This document shows, one piece after another, positions 10,540-18,022 of a stretch of 53,774 bases of DNA; the stretch's first letter is position 1, and each line of letters begins with the position of its first letter. The DNA comes from BACL11 sp945865535 (GTDB taxonomy: Bacteria; Bacteroidota; Bacteroidia; Flavobacteriales; BACL11). A model generated the notes under the pieces. The model saw only the letters and a program-made list of their open reading frames with translations. It ran no database searches and had not been told where the DNA came from. Position numbers and translations under genes: made by a program. The DNA lies in assembly GCA_947502765.1 (NCBI GenBank), contig CANNBA010000015.1:1-53774 (forward strand), written 5' to 3'.

Positions 10540-10590
10540 AAAAAAACCAAAGGGTTTAAACCTTATGCAAGCATAAAATTTAAACCTTTT
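10540..10590 (-). promoter_or_regulatory. Terminator-like hairpin (possible attenuator) between rplL and rpoB
   Basis: On the transcribed (minus) strand the arms AAAGGTTTAAA and TTTAAACCCTTT pair with one bulged base. They enclose a smaller TTATG/CATAA hairpin and are followed by GG and seven Ts. This resembles a weak intrinsic terminator. Partial termination between rplL and rpoB is established in E. coli, where it lowers RNA polymerase output relative to ribosomal protein output. The same role here is inference. Confidence 0.5.
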
Positions 10591-10605
10591 AAGTGTTAAA
10601 ATGAA

Positions 10606-10989
10606 TTACTTGAGCTCTACTTCTGCCCCAGCTTCTTCTAATGCTTTCTTAATTCCTTCAGCTTCATCTTTACCAACACCTTCTTTTACTGCTTTAGGAG
10701 CAGCATCAACAATGTCTTTTGCTTCTTTAAGTCCTAAACCTGTTAATTCTTTAACAGTCTTTACAACTTGTAATTTTGCAGCACCTGCTGATTTTAAGAT
10801 GACATCAAATGATGTCTTTTCATCACCTCCTGCATCCGCACCACCTCCTGCTACTGCTGCTGGTCCTGCTACTGCTACTGCAGCTGCTGGTTCGATACCA
10901 TACTCATCTTTAAGTATAGCTGCTAATTCGTTAACATCCTTTACTGAAAGGTTAACTAATTGCTCTGCGAAATCTTTTAAATTTGCCAT
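10606..10989 (-). CDS. rplL: 50S ribosomal protein L7/L12
   Basis: This 127-residue stalk protein of the large ribosomal subunit recruits translation GTPases such as EF-Tu and EF-G. The order is typical: an N-terminal helical dimerisation domain (about 1-35), an Ala/Gly-rich flexible hinge (about 36-57), and the conserved C-terminal domain containing LGLKEAKDIVDAAPKAVKEG. It sits directly after rplJ, with a 55-base gap, as in the classic rplJL pair whose products bind each other at the stalk base. The hairpin after its stop separates it from rpoB. The start is an ATG, and the length is normal for bacteria. Confidence 0.97.
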   Translation of the reverse strand: MANLKDFAEQLVNLSVKDVNELAAILKDEYGIEPAAAVAVAGPAAVAGGGADAGGDEKTSFDVILKSAGAAKLQVVKTVKELTGLGLKEAKDIVDAAPKAVKEGVGKDEAEGIKKALEEAGAEVELK

Positions 10990-11044
10990 TTTGTTTTAGT
11001 TTTAATTTGTTTTAATTATTTTAAATGTTGGAAGCATTTTTTCT

Positions 11045-11569
11045 TTAGTTTGCTCTTTCTTGTAGAGCTTTTACAATTCCTGAAAGTTTATTACCACCTG
11101 ATTGTAATGAAGCGATAACATTCTTAGCTGGAGATTGTAATAAGGTAATAATATCACCTATTAATTCATTCTTAGATTTAAGATCTGCAAGAGTAGATAA
11201 ATTCTCGTCACCAATATAAAGAGATTCTTCAAGATAAGCTGCCTTTAAAATTGGTTTTTCATTCTGTTTTGATCTAAATTCTTTAATAACTTTTGCTGGA
11301 GTATTAGACGCTTCAGCTTGCATAATAGAAGTGTTACCAACTAATGCACTATACAACTCACTAAAGTCAGCTCCATTTTTTTCTAACGCTTTCTTTAAAA
11401 GAGTATTTTTTACAACTTGTAAAGAAACCTCTCTTTTAAAACACAATCTTCTTAAAGCACTATTTTGCTCTGCTGTTAAGCCAGAAATATCAGCTAAATA
11501 AAAGTTTTTATTATCAGTAAGCATCCCTTCAAGGGTTGCTATCATTTCATTTTTTTCTTGTTTGTTCAT
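11045..11569 (-). CDS. rplJ: 50S ribosomal protein L10
   Basis: L10 (174 residues) is the base of the ribosomal stalk. It binds 23S rRNA through its N-terminal domain and L7/L12 dimers through its C-terminal helix. The conserved stretch FYLADISGLTAEQNSALRR is near the N-terminus, followed by VVKNTLLKKAL. It lies between rplA (21-base gap) and rplL, the standard order. L10 commonly controls its own mRNA by binding the leader in other bacteria. The 21-base spacer upstream here is too short for me to see such a leader. Confidence 0.95.
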   Translation of the reverse strand: MNKQEKNEMIATLEGMLTDNKNFYLADISGLTAEQNSALRRLCFKREVSLQVVKNTLLKKALEKNGADFSELYSALVGNTSIMQAEASNTPAKVIKEFRSKQNEKPILKAAYLEESLYIGDENLSTLADLKSKNELIGDIITLLQSPAKNVIASLQSGGNKLSGIVKALQERAN

Positions 11570-11590
11570 TTTTATGCTTTTGTAAATTAT

Positions 11591-12280
11591 TTAAACTAAG
11601 GAATTAGTATCAATCTCAACACCTAAACCCATAGTGCTTGACATATAGATACTCTTTACATAAGTACCTTTAGCGGCAGATGGTTTTAGCTTAATAATAG
11701 TTTGTATCAATTCGTTAGCATTTTCAGAAATCTTTGCCGCATCAAAAGAAACCTTAGCAACTGATGCGTGAATGATACCATTTTTCTCTACTTTAAAATC
11801 AATCTTTCCTTTTTTAACATCCGAAACCGCTTTTCCAATCTCCATTGTTACAGTTCCTGATTTTGGATTTGGCATTAAGTTTCTTGGCCCTAAAACTCTA
11901 CCCAAAGCTCCAATTTTACCCATAATAGAAGGCATTGTCACAATTACATCTACATCAGTCCAACCTTCTTTTATTTTTTCAATATATTCATCTAAACCAA
12001 CATAATCAGCCCCAGCTGCTTTCGCTTCTGCTTCTTTATCTGCAGAAACTAAAGCTAAAACTCTTAAGTTTTTACCCGTACCATGCGGTAATGAAGCAAC
12101 ACCTCTCACCATTTGATTCGCTTGCCTAGGATCAACTCCTAATCTTATCGCCAAATCAACTGTTGCATCAAATTTTACTTTAGAATTTTCTTTTACGATT
12201 GCTGAAGCTTCATTTAAATTGTATGATTTAGTTAAATCAACATTTGCTAAAGCAGCCTTTCTATTTTTACTAATTGCCAT
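11591..12280 (-). CDS. rplA: 50S ribosomal protein L1
   Basis: L1 (229 residues) forms the mobile L1 stalk near the ribosomal E site and helps tRNA exit. It shows the family core GTGKNLRVLALV, the segment IMGKIGALGRVLGPRNLMPN (the L1 signature), and the C-terminal segment KGTYVKSIYMSSTMG. In many bacteria L1 represses the rplKA mRNA. It starts 16 bases after the rplK stop, consistent with such paired control, but no regulatory structure could be assigned by eye. Nothing is unusual in its length or composition. Confidence 0.96.
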   Translation of the reverse strand: MAISKNRKAALANVDLTKSYNLNEASAIVKENSKVKFDATVDLAIRLGVDPRQANQMVRGVASLPHGTGKNLRVLALVSADKEAEAKAAGADYVGLDEYIEKIKEGWTDVDVIVTMPSIMGKIGALGRVLGPRNLMPNPKSGTVTMEIGKAVSDVKKGKIDFKVEKNGIIHASVAKVSFDAAKISENANELIQTIIKLKPSAAKGTYVKSIYMSSTMGLGVEIDTNSLV

Positions 12281-12296
12281 TCGTTCAATTATTTAA

Positions 12297-12734
12297 TTAT
12301 GAAGGAAAATCTCCTTTAACATTTATTCCCATACTTCTTGCAGTACCTGCAACCATTTTCATAGCTGACTCAACTTTAAATGCGTTCAAGTCTGCCATTT
12401 TATCCTCTGCAATAGTTCTTATTTGATCCCAAGTCAGCATGCCTACTTTTTGTTTGTTTGGTTCAGCAGAACCACTTTTCTTTTTAGCAGCTGCTAAAAT
12501 TTGTACTGCAGCAGGAGCTGTTTTTGTTATAAATTCAAATGATTTATCTCCAAAAACCGTAATTACAACAGGTACAATACTGCCCGCTTTATCTTGAGTT
12601 CTTGCATTAAATTGCTTACAGAACTCCATAATATTAACCCCTTTTGCTCCAAGAGCTGGGCCAACAGGTGGAGCAGGATTTGCTGCCCCTCCTTTAATCT
12701 GTAATTTAATAAGTGCCGAAATTTCTTTTGCCAT
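12297..12734 (-). CDS. rplK: 50S ribosomal protein L11
   Basis: L11 (145 residues) binds the GTPase-associated centre of 23S rRNA together with L10. The proline-rich N-terminal domain that contacts thiostrepton in other bacteria is visible as NPAPPVGPALGAKGVNI. The C-terminal RNA-binding domain ends with GTARSMGINVKG. The gene begins 4 bases after the nusG stop, as in the conserved secE-nusG-rplKA arrangement. No unusual residues were noticed. Confidence 0.97.
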   Translation of the reverse strand: MAKEISALIKLQIKGGAANPAPPVGPALGAKGVNIMEFCKQFNARTQDKAGSIVPVVITVFGDKSFEFITKTAPAAVQILAAAKKKSGSAEPNKQKVGMLTWDQIRTIAEDKMADLNAFKVESAMKMVAGTARSMGINVKGDFPS

Positions 12735-12738
12735 TTCT

Positions 12739-13293
12739 TTATATTTTTTCTACTTGCATAAAATTCAATTCTAAGGGAGTTTTTCTCCCAAAAATTTTAA
12801 CTATTAATTGTAACTTCTTTTTTTGCTCATCAATAGCTTCAATTTCAGCATGAAAGCTGTTAAATGGACCATCAATTACTTTTACATTTTCACCAACTAC
12901 AAAAGGAATATGTACTTGCTCATCAGCTAAGGACATGCTATCTACCTTGCCTAAAATTCTATTTATCTCACTTTGCCTCATAGCAACAGGAATACCTCCT
13001 TTGGTAGCTCCTAAAAATCCTAAAACATTAGTAACGTTTTTCAATACATGAGATACTTCTCCAACTAAATTAGCTTCTACTAAAACATAACCTGGAAAAA
13101 AGTTTTTTTCCTTACTGACTTTTTTTCCATTTTTAATTTGATAAACTTTCTCAGTTGGTACTAATATCTGAGAAACAAAATCCTTCATTCCTAATCTATT
13201 AATTTCTTTTTCAAGAAATTCAACGGTTTTTCTTTCTTTGCCCCCAATTACTCTGAGCACATACCAATTCATATTCTCCACTTCTTTTTCCAT
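12739..13293 (-). CDS. nusG: Transcription termination/antitermination factor NusG
   Basis: NusG (184 residues) binds RNA polymerase through its N-terminal NGN domain and links it to Rho or the ribosome through a C-terminal KOW domain. The NGN domain is recognisable from NWYVLRVIGGKERKTVEFLE and from FFPGYVLVEANL. The KOW part begins near VGENVKVIDGPFNSF at about residue 130. The start at 13293 is an ATG 9 bases after the secE stop. A second ATG at 13272 would remove seven residues and cannot be excluded. It lies in the conserved secE-nusG-rplK order. Confidence 0.95.
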   Translation of the reverse strand: MEKEVENMNWYVLRVIGGKERKTVEFLEKEINRLGMKDFVSQILVPTEKVYQIKNGKKVSKEKNFFPGYVLVEANLVGEVSHVLKNVTNVLGFLGATKGGIPVAMRQSEINRILGKVDSMSLADEQVHIPFVVGENVKVIDGPFNSFHAEIEAIDEQKKKLQLIVKIFGRKTPLELNFMQVEKI

Positions 13294-13302
13294 GATATCT
13301 GC

Positions 13303-13494
13303 TTAGAATAAACTGTAAAAAACATTCATAATACTACTAAAAGTTTGATCCATTAAATAAATTACCAGTGCGATAATGAGAGAAGCAATGGCAACAACAA
13401 TAGAACTACTTTGTAATTCTGACCAACTTGGCCAGCTTACTTTATTTACAAGCTCATCATAAGAGCTTTTAATATAGGATTCTTTTTTTGACAT
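13303..13494 (-). CDS. secE: Preprotein translocase subunit SecE
   Basis: SecE (63 residues) is the small essential clamp subunit of the SecYEG translocon in the inner membrane. It shows the conserved amphipathic segment ending in NKVSWPSWSELQ, followed by a single transmembrane helix (about residues 32-56). This is the short one-helix form common outside the gamma-proteobacteria. It lies between tRNA-Trp and nusG, a classical context that strongly supports the assignment despite the small size. Confidence 0.93.
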   Translation of the reverse strand: MSKKESYIKSSYDELVNKVSWPSWSELQSSSIVVAIASLIIALVIYLMDQTFSSIMNVFYSLF

Positions 13495-13515
13495 TTTCTT
13501 TAATCTTTAATATCG

Positions 13516-13588
13516 CACGGGTGGAGAGACTCGAACTCCCAGCCAATGGTTTTGGAGACCACTACTCTACCAATTGAGCTACACCCGT
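13516..13588 (-). tRNA. tRNA-Trp (anticodon CCA)
   Basis: This is a 73-base cloverleaf read on the minus strand. The acceptor stem is ACGGGTG/CACCCGT with discriminator G. The D arm is GCTC..GAGT, the anticodon loop holds CCA within CTCCAAA, and the T arm contains GTTCGAGTC. CCA is not encoded at the 3' end. It lies between tuf and secE and is likely processed from the same transcript. Confidence 0.95.
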
Positions 13589-13648
13589 TTATACAGTAAA
13601 GAAAAATTGAAAACCAACCTTTCCTTACTATTAAACTTATGTTTACTA

Positions 13649-14833
13649 CTAAAGTAATTTAGTAATCTGTCCAGCTCCAACAGTTCTACCACCTTCACGC
13701 ACTGCAAATCTTAATCCTTCACTCATTGCAACAGCTGAGATTAGCTCTACAGTAATCGTTAAGTTATCACCAGGCATTACCATCTCAGTTCCTGTTGGTA
13801 AGAAAATCTCACCAGTTACATCAGTTGTTCTGATATAGAATTGTGGTCTATATTTAGTATGAAATGGAGTATGTCTTCCACCCTCTTCTTTTTTCAAAAT
13901 GTATACCTCTGCCTCAAACTTAGCGTGAGGCTTAACAGATCCTGGCTTGCAAATTACCATTCCTCTTCTAATGTCTGTTTTCTCAATACCTCTTAATAAG
14001 ATACCAACATTATCACCAGCCTCACCTCTGTCAAGAATCTTTCTAAACATCTCAACTCCTGTTACAGTAGAACTTAATTTTTCAGCACCCATACCTATAA
14101 TATCAACAGTATCTCCAGTATTAGCAACTCCTGTCTCAATTCTACCTGTAGCAACAGTACCTCTACCTGTAATTGTAAATACATCTTCTACTGGCATTAA
14201 GAAAGGTTTTGCATTCTCTCTTACTGGTTCTTTAATCCATGAATCAACAGCAGCCATTAATTCAATAATTTTTTTAGACCATTCCGCATCTCCATTTAAT
14301 CCTCCTAAAGCAGAACCCGCAATTACAGGTGTATTATCCCCATCATACTTATAGAAAGTCAATAATTCTCTTACCTCCATCTCAACTAATTCCATTAATT
14401 CTGGATCATCCACCATATCTGATTTATTTAAAAATACAACAAGATTAGGAACTCCAACTTGTCTAGCAAGTAAGATATGCTCTCTTGTTTGAGGCATAGG
14501 GCCATCTGTTGCAGCACAAACTAAAATTGCACCATCCATTTGAGCAGCACCAGTTACCATGTTTTTAACATAATCGGCGTGACCTGGACAATCTACGTGA
14601 GCGTAGTGTCTGTTTTCAGTTTCATACTCTACATGAGATGTATTAATAGTAATCCCTCTTTCTTTTTCTTCAGGAGCATTATCAATAGAATCAAAGCTAC
14701 GAAATTCTGTGCCAAATTTTTCAGCTAGAACCTTTGTAATTGCAGCTGTTAAAGTTGTTTTTCCATGGTCAACATGACCAATTGTACCAATATTCAAGTG
14801 TGGCTTGGTACGATTAAAATTTGCTTTTGCCAT
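13649..14833 (-). CDS. tuf: Translation elongation factor Tu
   Basis: EF-Tu (394 residues) is the GTPase that delivers aminoacyl-tRNA to the ribosome. The G motifs are GHVDHGKT (P-loop, about 17-24), the switch I region with RGITIN, DCPGHADY, and NKSD. Beta-barrel domains II and III follow, ending in REGGRTVGAGQITKLL. It sits downstream of four tRNA genes, the order known from the E. coli thrU-tyrU-glyT-thrT-tufB operon, and upstream of tRNA-Trp and secE. It is the only tuf in this window. Confidence 0.98.
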   Translation of the reverse strand: MAKANFNRTKPHLNIGTIGHVDHGKTTLTAAITKVLAEKFGTEFRSFDSIDNAPEEKERGITINTSHVEYETENRHYAHVDCPGHADYVKNMVTGAAQMDGAILVCAATDGPMPQTREHILLARQVGVPNLVVFLNKSDMVDDPELMELVEMEVRELLTFYKYDGDNTPVIAGSALGGLNGDAEWSKKIIELMAAVDSWIKEPVRENAKPFLMPVEDVFTITGRGTVATGRIETGVANTGDTVDIIGMGAEKLSSTVTGVEMFRKILDRGEAGDNVGILLRGIEKTDIRRGMVICKPGSVKPHAKFEAEVYILKKEEGGRHTPFHTKYRPQFYIRTTDVTGEIFLPTGTEMVMPGDNLTITVELISAVAMSEGLRFAVREGGRTVGAGQITKLL

Positions 14834-14918
14834 TTTTTTTAATTTAGTTATTAATTAATTTAGTTATAAATTCTACTTTTTATTTTACTACTACTTCTAT
14901 TTTTTTCCTTTTTTTTAG

Positions 14919-14990
14919 AGCCAATGACGGGAATTGAACCCGTGACCTCTTCCTTACCAAGGAAACGCTCTACCCCTGAGCTACACCGGC
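14919..14990 (-). tRNA. tRNA-Thr (anticodon GGT)
   Basis: This is a 72-base cloverleaf on the minus strand. The acceptor GCCGGTG pairs with CATTGGC using two G-T wobbles. The anticodon loop TTGGTAA carries GGT, and the T arm contains GGTTCAATTCC. It is the last of four tRNAs before tuf. Confidence 0.94.
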
Positions 14991-15002
14991 AAGAAATTAA
15001 AG

Positions 15003-15075
15003 AGCGAGAGACGGGATTCAAACCCGCGACCCTCAGCTTGGAAGGCTGACGCTCTATCAACTGAGCTACTCTCGC
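15003..15075 (-). tRNA. tRNA-Gly (anticodon TCC)
   Basis: This is a 73-base cloverleaf on the minus strand. The acceptor is GCGAGAG, paired to CTCTCGC with discriminator T. The anticodon stem TCAGC/GCTGA encloses the loop CTTCCAA with TCC. It is third in the four-tRNA cluster upstream of tuf. Confidence 0.95.
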
Positions 15076-15094
15076 ATTATTCACTCAACATATG

Positions 15095-15176
15095 TGGGGA
15101 GAACAGGATTCGAACCTGTGAAGGCATAGCCAGCAGATTTACAGTCTGCCCTCGTTGACCGCTTGAGTATCTCCCC
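15095..15176 (-). tRNA. tRNA-Tyr (anticodon GTA)
   Basis: This is an 82-base class II tRNA on the minus strand. The acceptor is GGGGAGA/TCTCCCC with discriminator A. The anticodon loop carries GTA, and a long variable arm follows (CTGGCTATGCCTTC region). It is second in the cluster. Confidence 0.95.
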
Positions 15177-15187
15177 AAATAAACAAG

Positions 15188-15261
15188 AGCCGATAGAGGG
15201 ACTCGAACCCACGACCTGCTGATTACAAATCAGCTGCTCTAGCCAACTGAGCTATATCGGC
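15188..15261 (-). tRNA. tRNA-Thr (anticodon TGT)
   Basis: This is a 74-base cloverleaf on the minus strand. The acceptor is GCCGATA/TATCGGC with discriminator T. The anticodon loop TTTGTAA carries TGT, and the T arm is GGTTCGAGTCC. It is the first gene of the tRNA-tuf transcript, lying about 45 bases after the predicted transcription start. Confidence 0.95.
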
Positions 15262-15312
15262 TTATATCGAATTAATGCATATTTAAATGAACTATCCCCT
15301 TAAAATGGGCTG

Positions 15313-15342
15313 CAAATTTATTAAATTTTTTAATACAGCCAA
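15313..15342 (-). promoter_or_regulatory. Promoter of the tRNA-tuf-secE block
   Basis: On the minus strand TTG (complement of 15340-15342) is followed after 19 bases by TAAATTTG (complement of 15313-15320). This matches the Bacteroidota -33/-7 arrangement TTTG-N19-TAnnTTTG. The predicted transcription start is near 15306, upstream of tRNA-Thr(TGT). The downstream sequence TTTGCAGCCC also occurs at the rpsU promoter. Confidence 0.78.
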
Positions 15343-15392
15343 TTAAAAAGAATACTTTTTTAAATATTAATTTAAGAAAGATTTTTGTGAAT

Positions 15393-15680
15393 CTATTTTT
15401 GCTTATGTTTTATGATTTGTTTTCTTAGGGCTTGGGAAGCTAAATCAGCAGATTCTTCAAATGAATTTGATTGCTTTTTTGCAAAAAATTCGCCATCAGA
15501 AGAGTGAAGTTTAATTTCAACAATTTTATTGTCATGCGCCTCAGGTTTGTCAACTTTTAAGTAAACATCCGCATTAATTATACTATCATTAATGGAAATT
15601 AACTTATCTACTTTCTTATTTATAAAGTCTTTTAGTTGTTTATCTGCTGCAAAATTGATGGATTGGATTTGAATATTCAT
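15393..15680 (-). CDS. hpf: Ribosome hibernation-promoting factor, HPF/RaiA family
   Basis: This is a 95-residue short-form HPF/YfiA domain protein. Such proteins bind the decoding region of the 30S subunit in stationary phase and block mRNA and tRNA binding. Visible family features are the N-terminal strand IQIQSINFAADKQLKDFI, the KVDKLISIND turn, and the DLASQALRKQIIKHKQK C-terminus. It lacks the C-terminal dimerisation domain of long HPF. It starts 12 bases after the recombinase stop on the same strand, so the two are likely cotranscribed. The promoter of the tRNA-tuf block lies just beyond its stop. Confidence 0.9.
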   Translation of the reverse strand: MNIQIQSINFAADKQLKDFINKKVDKLISINDSIINADVYLKVDKPEAHDNKIVEIKLHSSDGEFFAKKQSNSFEESADLASQALRKQIIKHKQK

Positions 15681-15692
15681 AATTTAAAAGTT

Positions 15693-16562
15693 TTATGCCC
15701 GAGGATGGGCTTGTTTGTAAACTGATTTTAATTTCTCAATAGTATTATGGGTATAAACCTGAGTTGCGCTTAAATTAGCATGCCCAAGTAATTCTTTAAT
15801 GGAATTAATATCCGCTCCATTATTAAGCATATGAGTTGCAAATGTATGTCTCAATATATGAGGACTCTTTTTATTAATACTACTAATTTTACCTATATAC
15901 TTATTAACGACACGATACACTAATTTAGTATACACTTTTGTACCGCCTAAATTAGTAAAAAGATAATTATCTATATTGTAATTTTCTATAAAAAATTGCA
16001 ATTCTTTGACAATCCTAGCTGAAAGAGGAATAAGTCTTTCTTTATTCCTCTTACCCAGCACTTTAACAATATTATTATCAAAATTAAGATCTGAAATTTT
16101 AATATTTATAAGTTCGGAAAGCCGAATTCCTGTAACATAAAAAAGCTCAATAATTAATTTATCCCTTTCGCCAATAAATCCATCATCAAATTCGACTCCA
16201 TTTAACAATGATTCAATTTGATCTTCCTCAACAAATAGCGGTAATCTTTTTTTTGATTTTGGAGCCACTACTTTTAACATTGGACTCTCTTGAATAACTC
16301 CTTCTCTAATTAGAAATTTAAAAAACGTTTTTAAAGTTGATATTTTTCTATTTACTGACCTAGGGGTAACTCCTTGCTCTAACAAAGAAGCAATCCAACT
16401 TCTTACTATTTGAAAATTAACTTCTGATAACTCAGATGTTATTTTATACTCCTCTGATAAAAATAAAAAGAACTGATTGATGTCATTAGAATATGAAGTG
16501 ATCGTATGAACGGAGAATCGCTTTTCAGATGATAAATAATTTATGAATTTTTCTTGTTGCAT
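15693..16562 (-). CDS. xerC: Tyrosine recombinase, XerC/XerD type
   Basis: This 289-residue recombinase likely resolves chromosome dimers at dif. The N-terminal SAM-like DNA-binding domain (about 1-100) precedes the catalytic domain. The catalytic set is complete: R147 in TGIRLSEL, K172 in the GKRNKER turn, H235 and R238 in HILRHTFATHML, H261 in LLGHANL, and the nucleophile Y270 in TQVYTH. XerC versus XerD cannot be settled from sequence alone. The location between rpsU and hpf is one I associate with the XerC-type gene of Flavobacteriia. Its start codon directly abuts the U-tract of the rpsU terminator. No integrase-associated mobile element features surround it, so a housekeeping role is likely. 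Confidence 0.9.
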   Translation of the reverse strand: MQQEKFINYLSSEKRFSVHTITSYSNDINQFFLFLSEEYKITSELSEVNFQIVRSWIASLLEQGVTPRSVNRKISTLKTFFKFLIREGVIQESPMLKVVAPKSKKRLPLFVEEDQIESLLNGVEFDDGFIGERDKLIIELFYVTGIRLSELINIKISDLNFDNNIVKVLGKRNKERLIPLSARIVKELQFFIENYNIDNYLFTNLGGTKVYTKLVYRVVNKYIGKISSINKKSPHILRHTFATHMLNNGADINSIKELLGHANLSATQVYTHNTIEKLKSVYKQAHPRA

Positions 16563-16608
16563 AAAAAAACCTTTAAACTTGTAACGAAATTACAAATAAA
16601 AAGGTTTT
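16563..16608 (-). terminator. Intrinsic terminator after rpsU, abutting the xerC start codon
   Basis: On the minus strand AAAACCTTT and AAAGGTTTT pair around an inner TTGTAA/TTACAA hairpin with a TTTCG loop. Seven Ts follow and end exactly at the xerC ATG. It would end the rpsU transcript. Expression of xerC-hpf would then need readthrough or an internal promoter that I cannot see. Confidence 0.8.
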
Positions 16609-16634
16609 CAAATAGTATGAAAAAAATATATTTT

Positions 16635-16826
16635 CTATTCCATCTCTCTTAAACGAGCGGCAGAATAAGCAGCTTTTTGCATTTTTATTCGATTTCTTTC
16701 AGTAGGTTTTAAATACTGTTTTTTAGCTCTTAACTGTTTTAAAGTTCCGGTTTGCAAAAACTTTCTTTTTAAACGCTTAAGTGCTCTATCAATTTGTTCT
16801 CCTTCTATTACTGGTATTACTAACAT
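16635..16826 (-). CDS. rpsU: 30S ribosomal protein S21
   Basis: S21 (63 residues) is a small, strongly basic protein of the 30S platform near the 3' end of 16S rRNA. It matches the family in the starting segment VIPVIEGEQIDRALKRLKRK and the central LKQLRAKKQYLKP. It has its own strong promoter 23 bases upstream and a terminator downstream, so it appears to be monocistronic. It lies at the head of the translation-related block. Confidence 0.94.
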   Translation of the reverse strand: MLVIPVIEGEQIDRALKRLKRKFLQTGTLKQLRAKKQYLKPTERNRIKMQKAAYSAARLREME

Positions 16827-16848
16827 ATTCTTTTTTAAATTAGGGCTG

Positions 16849-16879
16849 CAAAAATATAAATATCTTTACAATGAGCAAA
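16849..16879 (-). promoter_or_regulatory. rpsU promoter
   Basis: On the minus strand TTTG (complement of 16876-16879) is followed after 19 bases by TATTTTTG (complement of 16849-16856). This is a full match to the Bacteroidota consensus. The sequence continues CAGCCC, as at the tRNA-tuf promoter. It fits between the acyl-CoA dehydrogenase stop and the rpsU ATG. Confidence 0.8.
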
Positions 16880-16881
16880 CA

Positions 16882-18021
16882 TTATCCTATAATTTGTTTG
16901 GCAATTACTAATTTTTGTATCTCTGAAGTTCCCTCACCAATAGTACAGAGCTTAGAGTCTCGATAAAAACGCTCTACAGGAAAATCCTTAGTATAACCAT
17001 AACCACCCAAAACTTGTACCGCATCAGTAGCCACTTTTACAGCAACCTCAGAAGAATAATATTTTGCCATTGACCCTTCTAAAGTCATTTTCTCACCTCT
17101 ATTCTTTTTATCTACAGCATTATATATTAATAACTCTGATGCCTCAATCTCGGTTGCCATATCGGCCAATTTAAAAGCAATAGCTTGAAAATGAGAAATT
17201 GGTTTTCCAAACTGAATTCTTTCCTTTGAATATTGTAAAGCGGCCTGATAAGCTCCTTTTGCAATCCCTAAGCTAAGTGCTGCAATGGATATTCTACCTC
17301 CATCTAACACCTTCATTGCTTGAACAAAACCATCACCAACATTACCTAAAATATTTTCATTAGGAACTTTGCAATTATCAAAAATAAGTTCAGCAGTTTC
17401 TGAGGCTCTCATACCCAATTTATCTTCTTTTTTGCCAGAAGAAAAACCAGGCGTTCCTTTTTCAATAACAAAGGCTGTCATGCCGTGAGAATCACCCTTT
17501 TCTCCTGTTCGAGCCATTACTACTGCAATATCACCAGAAATGGCATGGGTAATAAAGTTTTTAGCACCATTAAGTACCCAATTATTTCCATCTTTAACAG
17601 CTGTTGTAGCCATTGCCCCAGCATCTGAACCTGTACTGTGTTCGGTTAGAGCCCAAGCACCAATCCACTCTGCAGAAGTTAACTTAGGAAGCCATTTTTT
17701 CTTTTGCTCTTCATTACCAAATTGCAAAATATGACCGGCGCACAACGAATTATGTGCTGCCATTGAAAGCCCAATAGATGGATCTAAAATTGCAAGTTGT
17801 TCAATTGCAGTAACATATTCAGTGTAGGAAAATCCTGAACCACCATATTCTGTTGGAACCAAAACTCCCATCAACCCAAGTTCTCCTAATTTTTTAAAAA
17901 CATCCACAGGGAACGTTTGATTATCATCCCACTCACGCACAAATGGAGTAATGTTTTGCTTGCCAAATTGCTGAATCATATCAGCAATCATTTTTTGATT
18001 TTCGTTATAACTAAAATCCAT
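16882..18021 (-). CDS. Acyl-CoA dehydrogenase
   Basis: This 379-residue FAD-dependent acyl-CoA dehydrogenase catalyses alpha,beta-desaturation of acyl-CoA thioesters in fatty-acid or branched-chain amino-acid breakdown. The order is the usual N-terminal helical domain, middle beta domain (GAWALTEHSTGSDAGAM, binding FAD and substrate, about 125-145) and C-terminal helical domain. The catalytic base is expected in the segment CTIGEGTSEIQ near the C-terminus, where the family carries the glutamate of EGT. Length and the PVERFYRDSK motif fit the short/medium-chain group. The exact substrate cannot be told. It starts one base before the end of apt and closes the minus-strand run from 22225. Confidence 0.93.
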   Translation of the reverse strand: MDFSYNENQKMIADMIQQFGKQNITPFVREWDDNQTFPVDVFKKLGELGLMGVLVPTEYGGSGFSYTEYVTAIEQLAILDPSIGLSMAAHNSLCAGHILQFGNEEQKKKWLPKLTSAEWIGAWALTEHSTGSDAGAMATTAVKDGNNWVLNGAKNFITHAISGDIAVVMARTGEKGDSHGMTAFVIEKGTPGFSSGKKEDKLGMRASETAELIFDNCKVPNENILGNVGDGFVQAMKVLDGGRISIAALSLGIAKGAYQAALQYSKERIQFGKPISHFQAIAFKLADMATEIEASELLIYNAVDKKNRGEKMTLEGSMAKYYSSEVAVKVATDAVQVLGGYGYTKDFPVERFYRDSKLCTIGEGTSEIQKLVIAKQIIG

Positions 18022-18022
18022 T

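Noticed and set aside
10601..10999. Plus-strand frame of 132 codons over rplL
   Set aside because: It is an antisense shadow of the clearly recognised rplL, caused by its biased Ala/Glu/Lys codon use.
14860..15084. A 74-codon minus-strand frame over the tRNA cluster
   Set aside because: It lies across the tRNA-Thr(GGT) and tRNA-Gly genes, whose cloverleaf structure explains the sequence.
15693..16562. The tyrosine recombinase as an integrase of a mobile element
   Set aside because: It is the size of XerC/D, sits among core genes, and has no att-like repeats, phage or transfer genes around it.
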